Positions 1 to 5,202 of a stretch of DNA of 17,756 bases are shown here, piece after piece. The position numbers and the translations under genes are program-made. Origin of the DNA: Deltaproteobacteria bacterium UBA6601. GTDB taxonomy: Bacteria; Myxococcota_A; UBA796; UBA9615. The stretch spans positions 1-17,756 of the forward strand of contig DJIF01000041.1 of NCBI GenBank assembly GCA_002433485.1. The letters are read 5' to 3'. The notes below the pieces were generated by a model. The model was not told the DNA's origin, searched no databases, and saw nothing but the letters and a program-made list of their open reading frames with translations. The first letter of the stretch is position 1; the number at the start of each line of letters is the position of its first letter.

Positions 1-2
1 AG

Positions 3-383
3 CGGGTCGAGGCGATCCTGCGCATGAGCCCCTACCTACGCGATGCCATGGTTTTCGGCGATCGACGCCCGCACCTGGTTGCGCTGTTGACCCTTGAAGA
101 GGAGGAGCTGGAGCGATTTGCTACCAGCCTTGACCTGCCCACAGATGATTGGGGTGCGCTGTTACGGGACCATCGAGTGCGAGATCTAATTGATGCCGAG
201 GTTGAGCGCTGTAATGGCCGCTTGAGCAGCTTCGAACGGGTCCGCTGCCATCGCATATTGCGCAGACCTCTGAGCGTCGAGGGTGGCGAGATGACACCGA
301 CCCTCAAGGTTCGGCGGAAGACCGTGTGGGAGCGAAATCGACCGCTTATTGAGGAAATGTACCGAGAGTCTGCACCCGCCTAG
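3..383 (+). CDS. Long-chain acyl-CoA synthetase (AMP-forming), C-terminal fragment
   Basis: This is the 3' end of a gene that begins before the window; the frame is open from base 3. The visible 126 residues match the C-terminal lid domain of ANL-superfamily long-chain fatty acid-CoA ligases (FadD15/FAA1 type). The fragment opens with VEAILRMSPYLRDAMVFGD, the stretch that in this family follows the hinge. It then has the RPHLVALLTL strand and, near the end, MTPTLKVRRK, where the lysine corresponds to the catalytic A10 lysine used in adenylation. The enzyme would activate fatty acids to acyl-CoA with ATP and CoA in the cytosol or at the membrane. Together with the downstream SCP2 and racemase genes it suggests fatty or branched-lipid catabolism. 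Substrate cannot be judged from this fragment. Confidence 0.88.
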   Translation, partial: RVEAILRMSPYLRDAMVFGDRRPHLVALLTLEEEELERFATSLDLPTDDWGALLRDHRVRDLIDAEVERCNGRLSSFERVRCHRILRRPLSVEGGEMTPTLKVRRKTVWERNRPLIEEMYRESAPA

Positions 384-402
384 GCCTCTCTGATTCCCTC
401 GG

Positions 403-753
403 TTACTCCAGGATCCGCATTAGTTCCTGACCGCGCTCGAGTTCGGTGCGGAGCAGCGCCAGGTTGGCTCCATAAGCCCGTCTTGCGCTGATTAGCGTTA
501 AGGCTTCGGTTGGGAGGTCGGTTCCGGAAAAGTTGCCGAGTAGCTCACCGCTTTGCGGATCAAAGCGGGGTGGCCCGGAGTTGGGCGCGGAGCTGACTTC
601 AGCTCTGACGCCGCCGCCCTCGCGGGAACTCAGCGCTACTTGTTGGGGCCGAAAATCATCTGTGGTCAGATTGGCGATGTTGTGAGCCGCTGCATGAACT
701 CGCGACTGCTGGGCCTGTAGGCCGCTGTTTGCGATGGACAGGCTTTGATTCAT
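403..753 (-). CDS. Small flagellar basal-body rod-type protein (FlgC/FlgG-like)
   Basis: This is a complete 116-residue protein. Its N-terminus (SLSIANSGLQAQQSRVHAAA then HNIANLTTDDFRP) is the conserved ANNIANxxTxGF-type signature of axial rod and hook proteins. The C-terminal stretch LISARRAYGANLALLRT matches the C-terminal coiled-coil motif (MISAQRAYEAN in typical family members). Both halves form the helical bundle that packs axial flagellar proteins. The variable middle is very short, so it resembles FlgB/FlgC more than FlgE/F/G. No other flagellar gene is nearby. The ATG at 753 has a GGAG about 9 nt upstream and lies just downstream of a sigma-28-like promoter at 785-811. The gene converges with the acyl-CoA synthetase (19-nt gap). 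Its exact place in the flagellum is unknown; a true FlgC would normally sit in the fla/flg cluster. Confidence 0.85.
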   Translation of the reverse strand: MNQSLSIANSGLQAQQSRVHAAAHNIANLTTDDFRPQQVALSSREGGGVRAEVSSAPNSGPPRFDPQSGELLGNFSGTDLPTEALTLISARRAYGANLALLRTELERGQELMRILE

Positions 754-932
754 CTTTTCGGTCTCCGCACAGCCCCCTGCGTGCTTATCGGAGTATTTTG
801 AGCAGACTTTAGAAGAAAGTGGCGGTGCGCCACCGCTTCGAAGTTGTTAGCATCGTGCGTCGCGCGATTTAGAGCGCAGAGAATACAGCCCTTCAGCGCA
901 AGTTCTGGTGGGCTCGTCATGAGGACAAGTGA
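754..932. other. Divergent intergenic region between rod-like gene and SCP2 gene
   Basis: This 179-nt region holds the sigma-28-like promoter (minus strand, 785-811) and a short inverted repeat at 822-836 (GCGGTG, CGC loop, CACCGC). It must also carry whatever drives the SCP2 gene. A possible plus-strand pair, TTGTTA at 844-849 and TTTAGA at 868-873 (18-nt spacing), is only half-consensus and is not called as a promoter. GAGG at 921-924 lies 8 nt before the SCP2 ATG and is a good ribosome binding site. Confidence 0.5.
785..811 (-). promoter_or_regulatory. Sigma-28 (FliA)-type promoter for the rod-like gene
   Basis: Read on the minus strand, the sequence is TAAAGTCT, an 11-nt spacer, then TCCGATAA. 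The enterobacterial FliA consensus is TAAAGTTT-N11-GCCGATAA, so each half matches 7 of 8 bases and the spacer is exact. Transcription would start near 777-779, about 24 nt before the ATG of the flagellar rod-like gene. Sequence and position agree with late flagellar control; activity is inferred. Confidence 0.72.
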
Positions 933-1259
933 ATGGCAGCGAACCCCACCGAGTTTTTTAAGTCCAAGGCCGAGCAGATCAATTCTGCGGGTGACGCCCT
1001 TAGCGGCATCAACGCGGTCTACCAGTTCAACCTCAGCGGTGACGATGGCGGCAGCTGGGTCATTGATCTGGCTTCGGACAGCAAGGGTGTCCGGACGGGC
1101 GAGGAGGATGGAGCGCAGTGCGTTATTTCCATGACCTCCGCAGACTTTATGTCGATGATCCAGGGCAGCCTCAATCCTCAGATGGCCTTTATGACCGGGA
1201 AGCTTCGGGTCAAGGGCGATATGGGGCTGGCTCTGAAGCTGCAGACCATCCTCGGTTGA
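933..1259 (+). CDS. SCP2 sterol-binding domain protein
   Basis: This 108-residue protein is a stand-alone SCP2 (sterol carrier protein 2) domain. It starts with a short helix (PTEFFKSKAEQIN), then strands of the form AVYQFNLSGDDGGSWVIDL. It ends with the family's most recognisable part, CVISMTSADFMSMIQGSLNPQMAFMTGKLRVKGDMGLALKLQTIL in outline: a D-F helix, a G-x-L-x-x-x-x-A-F-x-x-G-x-L-x-V-x-G-D turn, and a closing helix. SCP2 domains form a hydrophobic tunnel that binds sterols, fatty acids or fatty acyl-CoAs. GAGG lies 8 nt before the ATG. The racemase gene starts 16 nt after the stop, so the two are probably co-transcribed and this protein may present acyl-CoA substrates. It is cytosolic, with no signal peptide. 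Ligand identity cannot be read from sequence. Confidence 0.9.
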   Translation: MAANPTEFFKSKAEQINSAGDALSGINAVYQFNLSGDDGGSWVIDLASDSKGVRTGEEDGAQCVISMTSADFMSMIQGSLNPQMAFMTGKLRVKGDMGLALKLQTILG

Positions 1260-1275
1260 CGGAGCTTATCGCTTC

Positions 1276-2451
1276 GTGGTGACTCGTTCGACCCTGCCTC
1301 TTGCAGGGGTTCGGGTCCTTGATCTTTCACGCCTTCTCCCGGGTCCCTATACGACCTGGGTGCTCGCCTCTATGGGCGCCGAGGTGGTTAAGGTCGAGGA
1401 CACCGCAGCGGGTGACTACGCCCGCAACATGCCGCCGTTGCTCGGCGAGGTCTCGGCCTTGTTTCATGTGCTCAATCGAGGCAAGCGCTCCATTGCGCTG
1501 GATCTCAAGAGCGAGCAGGGCCAGGCGCTGCTGTTGCGCATGGCCGCCAAGGTCGATGTGGTGGTTGAACAGTTTCGACCTGGCGTCATGGAGCGTCTGG
1601 GAGTGGGCTACGAGCGCCTTCGTCAGGTCCGAGAGGACATCGTTTTGTGCAGCATGACGGGCTACGGTCAAACTGGCCCGATGGCAGCTCTTGCCGGTCA
1701 CGACATCAACTTTCAGGCACTCGCGGGCACCTTGTGGATGGATGGCGAGGCGGGTGGTCCACCCAGTGTCTCGGGGATTCCGAGCGGTGACCTCTTTGGT
1801 GCGATGGCTGCGGTCAGCCGGATCATGGCGGCGCTTTATCGTAGGGAGCGGAGCAGTACTGGGGAGTGGATCGATCTGGCGATTACTGATGTGGTGGCTT
1901 CAGTGGCCGCGCCGCTCTTTGCCGCCTACAGTCAACAAGGTGAGGCTGCTCCAGGCCGCGGAGAAGGTGTCCTGAACGGAGGACTGGCTCAGTACGGCAC
2001 CTACCGCACCCGGGATGGGCGCTATCTGGCGGTAGGGGCATTGGAGCCGAAGTTTCTGCAGCGCTTCGCTGAGCTGGCAGGGCGTCCAGAGTGGGCGCAG
2101 GCGCTGCCTCTCCCAGGTCCTCATCAGGACTCGCTCAGGGCAGAGATCGCGGAGGTCATCGCCACCCGCAGTCGAGATGAGTGGGAGCAGCTCCTTGAAG
2201 GGGTGGATTGCTGCGTTTCGCCGGTGTTGGAGCCGAGTGAGGCGGCCGCGCACCCGCAGTTTCGAGCCCGGGGGCTGGCGGCCGGGGCGCCCGCCGAGCT
2301 GGGCCCAGCTCGCTGGGTGGAAACGCCCATGGGGGAGCTGGTTGAGGGGAACGCACCTGCTCAGGGAGAGCACAGTGCTGAGCTCCTGTTGGAACTCGGT
2401 CTGGAGGCCCAGGAGATAGCCCAGCTGCGCGCGTGTGGCGTGATTCGTTAG
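1276..2451 (+). CDS. amacr: Alpha-methylacyl-CoA racemase (family III CoA-transferase fold)
   Basis: This 391-residue CaiB/BaiF-fold protein has the specific signature of alpha-methylacyl-CoA racemase. It interconverts (2R)- and (2S)-methylacyl-CoA esters so that branched chains or sterol side chains can enter beta-oxidation. The N-terminal LAGVRVLDLSRLLPGPY and GAEVVKVE motifs are the CoA-binding Rossmann part. Putative catalytic residues are H142 in GHDINFQALAG, D172 in SGDLFG and E257 in AVGALEPKF. All three sit at a constant +16 offset from H126, D156 and E241 of the Mycobacterium tuberculosis enzyme MCR, whose numbering I recall, so the triad is intact. In CoA-transferases proper, a catalytic aspartate forms the CoA adduct instead. 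The start is GTG at 1276, with GGAG 11 nt upstream; an adjacent GTG at 1279 is possible. It follows the SCP2 gene by 16 nt, consistent with an operon. Confidence 0.9.
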   Translation: MVTRSTLPLAGVRVLDLSRLLPGPYTTWVLASMGAEVVKVEDTAAGDYARNMPPLLGEVSALFHVLNRGKRSIALDLKSEQGQALLLRMAAKVDVVVEQFRPGVMERLGVGYERLRQVREDIVLCSMTGYGQTGPMAALAGHDINFQALAGTLWMDGEAGGPPSVSGIPSGDLFGAMAAVSRIMAALYRRERSSTGEWIDLAITDVVASVAAPLFAAYSQQGEAAPGRGEGVLNGGLAQYGTYRTRDGRYLAVGALEPKFLQRFAELAGRPEWAQALPLPGPHQDSLRAEIAEVIATRSRDEWEQLLEGVDCCVSPVLEPSEAAAHPQFRARGLAAGAPAELGPARWVETPMGELVEGNAPAQGEHSAELLLELGLEAQEIAQLRACGVIR

Positions 2452-2492
2452 TAAGGCGGCGGGCTCGGCACTGTATAAATCGGTGTGGTGTC

Positions 2493-2520
2493 TTGCTCCC
2501 TCGCTGCTTCAATCTAGAAT
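2493..2520 (+). promoter_or_regulatory. Possible housekeeping promoter for lon
   Basis: TTGCTC (2493-2498) and TAGAAT (2515-2520) are separated by 16 nt, giving a recognisable sigma-70-type arrangement with a good -10 box and a moderate -35 box. Initiation would fall near 2527, leaving a leader of about 90 nt before the lon ATG at 2618. A second AT-rich stretch (TATAAAT, 2474-2480) has no convincing -35 partner. I do not see a sigma-32-type heat-shock promoter at proper spacing. Confidence 0.33.
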
Positions 2521-2617
2521 GTGCCCATGCTCGGGGACGTCACTGGTGGCGGACCCGAATAGGGTTGGTTTCCGCTGGGGACTCCTGCCCGTCCGTGCCC
2601 TTAAGCGAGCAGTGCAG

Positions 2618-5098
2618 ATGAGCGGCAAGATCGTCGAAATCCCTCTCCTGGCCATCCGAAACACCGTGATCTTTCCGGTGCTGGCCTTCCCCATTAACGT
2701 CGGTCGAGAGAAGAGCCTCCGGGCTGTCGATCAGAGCATGGAGGGGGACCGCCTGATGGGCATCGTTGCCCAGAAGGACGCGAAGATCGAAGATCCCAAT
2801 ACCGGTGAGCTGCATGCGGTCGGCACTGCGGTGAAGATCCTCAAGTCGGTGAAGATGCCGGGCAACAAGCTCAACGTCATCATCCAGGGCATCTCTCGCA
2901 TCAAGATCCTTGAGTACGTTCACACCGAGCCCTACCTGCGTGCTCGGGTCGAGATGCTCGAAGAGGAAGAACTCAAGGGTGCCGAGGTAAGCGCACTGCT
3001 GATGAACCTCCGCGAGGAGGCTCAGCGGATCATTGAGCTGAGCCCACACATCCCCAGTGAGGCGTCTTTTCTGGTCAAGAGCATCGACAACCCGGCCATC
3101 CTCTCTGACATCGTAGCCAGCAACTTAAGCGTCTCTCTGGAGGAGAAGCAGGATCTCTTGGAGACCCTCGACGTTAAGGAGCGTATGGAGAAGGTCGTCG
3201 CGCTCTTGACCAAGGAAATCCAGGTTCTTGAACTCAGCAACAAAATCCAGATTGAGGTCAAGGGTGAGATGGACAAGGCGCAGCGGGAATACTTCCTGCG
3301 CGAACAGATGAAGGCGATTCAGAAAGAGCTGGGTGAAGTTGATACGCAGCAGGAGGAGTTTGAAGATCTGAAGCGTTCGGTGAAGCGCGCCAAGATGCCC
3401 CGTGAGGTGGAGAAGGTAGCCCTCAAGGAGCTCCGGCGGATGAGCCGAATGAGCCCGGGTGCGGCCGAATACACGGTGGCTCGTACCTACCTTGACTGGC
3501 TCATTGAGCTGCCCTGGCAGGTGGCCTCAGAGGACAACCTCGATATCAAGCATGCCGAGGGAGTGTTGGACGATGACCACTATGGTCTGACGAAGGTCAA
3601 GAAGCGGATTCTTGAGTACCTCGCGGTCCGCAAGCTCAAAAATGACATGAAGGGTCCAATTCTTTGCCTGGTGGGCCCGCCGGGTGTCGGCAAGACCTCC
3701 CTTGGCAAGTCCATCGCTCGCTGCATGAATCGTGAGTTTGTGCGGATGAGTCTGGGTGGCGTTCGTGATGAGGCCGAGATTCGTGGTCATCGTCGAACCT
3801 ATATTGGCTCCCTGCCGGGCCGAGTGATCAAGGGCTTGAAGAAGGCCGGGACCAACAACCCGGTCTTCGTGTTGGACGAGATTGACAAGCTGGGTGCCGA
3901 CTATCGAGGCGATCCTTCTTCAGCGCTCCTGGAGGTTCTTGACCCCGAGCAGAACAGCACCTTCTCGGATCACTATCTTGAGGTGGATTTTGACCTCAGT
4001 TCGGTGATGTTCATTGCTACGGCCAACCAGATGGGACCTATCCCCGGGCCCCTGCGAGATCGGATGGAAGTGATCGAGATTCCCGGCTACACCGCCGAAG
4101 AGAAGCTGCACATCGCGCGGCGTCATCTGGTGGCTGAGGCTCTCGACGATCATGGTCTGAGTGACGAGCACATGGAGATCACTGATGAGGCCATCATGGT
4201 ACTCATCAACTCCTATACCCGCGAGGCTGGAGTACGGCAGCTCAAGCGAGAACTCGCCGCGGTGTGTCGGGCAGTAGCCAAGGACATCGCATCGGAGGAG
4301 GTCTCCGGCAAAGTCACCATTGCAGCCGACCAGCTCGAAGAGGTTCGCGGACCGATCAAGTTCTTCCAGGAGGTCGCTGAGAGGACCGCTTACTCTGGGG
4401 TAGCTACGGGCCTTGCCTGGACGGCAGTTGGTGGCGAGATTCTGTTCATTGAGGCCACCTTGATGAAGGGGACTGGAAAGATGATTCTTACCGGTCAGAT
4501 GGGCGATGTGATGAAAGAGTCTGCCCAAGCCGGGATGTCCTACGTCCGCACTCGTTCAGCGGCCCTTGGCATCAGTCAGGAGGCCTTCGAGAACTTTGAC
4601 ATTCATGTCCACATTCCGGCGGGTGCGATTCCCAAAGATGGGCCCTCAGCTGGCGTGACCATGATTACGGCCATTGTGTCGCTGCTTACCGGCAGACCGG
4701 TAAATCACGAGCTGGCTATGACTGGCGAGATCACCTTGCGCGGGCATGTCCTGCCAGTTGGCGGGATCAAGGAGAAGGTACTGGCAGCCTCGCGGGCTGG
4801 TATCAAGCAGGTACTGCTCCCGGACAAGTGTGAGAAGGACCTCATTGAAATTGGTGATGATATTGAGCTCGACATCGAGTTCACTTTTGTGAGTCGGGTC
4901 GAAGAGGTCCTTGAGTTTGCCCTTGGTAAAGACATCTTTGATGGCAAGCCCCGCTCGCCGCAGGACGGGATGCCTCCCCGTAAGAAGGCACGAAGTCGCA
5001 AGACAGGGGCCAAGAAGCCTGCGGCGAAGAAGCCTGCGGCGAAGAAGGGGGCCAAAAAGAAGCCCGCTACTGGGGGTGGCGCGCCGGCCGGCATTTAG
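2618..5098 (+). CDS. lon: ATP-dependent Lon protease with basic C-terminal tail
   Basis: This is a cytosolic AAA+ serine protease that unfolds and degrades damaged and regulatory proteins. I chose ATG 2618 (MSGKIVEIPLLAIRNTVIFP), giving 826 residues, because Lon N-domains begin here. The frame extends upstream to 2483 but that part has no Lon-like sequence. Domains in order are the LAN substrate-binding domain (about 1-200), a coiled-coil segment including REYFLREQMKAIQKELGE, the AAA+ module with Walker A GPPGVGKT (353-360) and Walker B VFVLDEIDK, the sensor and lid region, and the protease domain. The catalytic dyad is S677 (in PKDGPSAGV) and K720 (second lysine of GGIKEK), 43 residues apart as in E. 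coli. Residues from about 787 form a Lys/Ala-rich tail (two AAKKP units) absent from E. coli Lon (784 residues). The ribosome binding site is weak. Regulation is uncertain. Confidence 0.96.
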   Translation: MSGKIVEIPLLAIRNTVIFPVLAFPINVGREKSLRAVDQSMEGDRLMGIVAQKDAKIEDPNTGELHAVGTAVKILKSVKMPGNKLNVIIQGISRIKILEYVHTEPYLRARVEMLEEEELKGAEVSALLMNLREEAQRIIELSPHIPSEASFLVKSIDNPAILSDIVASNLSVSLEEKQDLLETLDVKERMEKVVALLTKEIQVLELSNKIQIEVKGEMDKAQREYFLREQMKAIQKELGEVDTQQEEFEDLKRSVKRAKMPREVEKVALKELRRMSRMSPGAAEYTVARTYLDWLIELPWQVASEDNLDIKHAEGVLDDDHYGLTKVKKRILEYLAVRKLKNDMKGPILCLVGPPGVGKTSLGKSIARCMNREFVRMSLGGVRDEAEIRGHRRTYIGSLPGRVIKGLKKAGTNNPVFVLDEIDKLGADYRGDPSSALLEVLDPEQNSTFSDHYLEVDFDLSSVMFIATANQMGPIPGPLRDRMEVIEIPGYTAEEKLHIARRHLVAEALDDHGLSDEHMEITDEAIMVLINSYTREAGVRQLKRELAAVCRAVAKDIASEEVSGKVTIAADQLEEVRGPIKFFQEVAERTAYSGVATGLAWTAVGGEILFIEATLMKGTGKMILTGQMGDVMKESAQAGMSYVRTRSAALGISQEAFENFDIHVHIPAGAIPKDGPSAGVTMITAIVSLLTGRPVNHELAMTGEITLRGHVLPVGGIKEKVLAASRAGIKQVLLPDKCEKDLIEIGDDIELDIEFTFVSRVEEVLEFALGKDIFDGKPRSPQDGMPPRKKARSRKTGAKKPAAKKPAAKKGAKKKPATGGGAPAGI
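5012..5047 (+). repeat. 15-bp tandem repeat in the lon 3' end
   Basis: AAGAAGCCTGCGGCG occurs twice without mismatch (5012-5026 and 5027-5041), followed by the first six bases of a third copy. The unit is in frame and encodes KKPAA, producing the AAKKP repeats of the Lon tail. Copy number could change by slippage without breaking the reading frame. Confidence 0.85.
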
Positions 5099-5129
5099 GC
5101 CGCGGTCTCGTCTCGAGGCCACCTGCGAC

Positions 5130-5145
5130 GCCGCTGAACTGCGGC
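5130..5145 (+). terminator. Weak hairpin downstream of lon
   Basis: GCCGC, a 6-nt loop (TGAACT) and GCGGC form a 5-bp stem 32 nt after the lon stop. Only two T residues follow, so it is a poor intrinsic terminator. It is listed as the only candidate between lon and the radical SAM/GT cassette. Confidence 0.2.
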
Positions 5146-5186
5146 TTGGTGGTCGGCGGTTGTCGACGCGCCTCGGTTTGGAGGCA

Positions 5187-5202
5187 ATACTGACCACAGT
5201 AT
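5187..5202 (+). repeat. Inverted repeat overlapping the start codon of the GT4-radical SAM gene
   Basis: ATACTG, ACCA and CAGTAT form a perfect 6-bp inverted repeat with a 4-nt centre. The right arm contains the first two bases of the ATG at 5201. It could be a protein-binding operator or an RNA hairpin that limits initiation. A GGAGG lies 16 nt before the ATG, farther than normal, which would fit a weak or controlled ribosome binding site. Confidence 0.4.

Noticed and set aside
822..836. GCGGTG-CGC-CACCGC inverted repeat as a terminator or operator
   Set aside because: The stem is perfect but short, has no T-tract, and sits upstream of both divergent genes; short GC hairpins are common by chance here.
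2492..2530. Sigma-32 heat-shock promoter for lon
   Set aside because: CTTGCT and CTTCAA elements occur, but the CCCAT-like element is at the wrong distance from either.
2483..2617. In-frame 45-residue N-terminal extension of Lon
   Set aside because: It does not resemble Lon N-domains and has unusual composition. ATG 2618 aligns with the normal Lon start, and a possible promoter lies inside this stretch.
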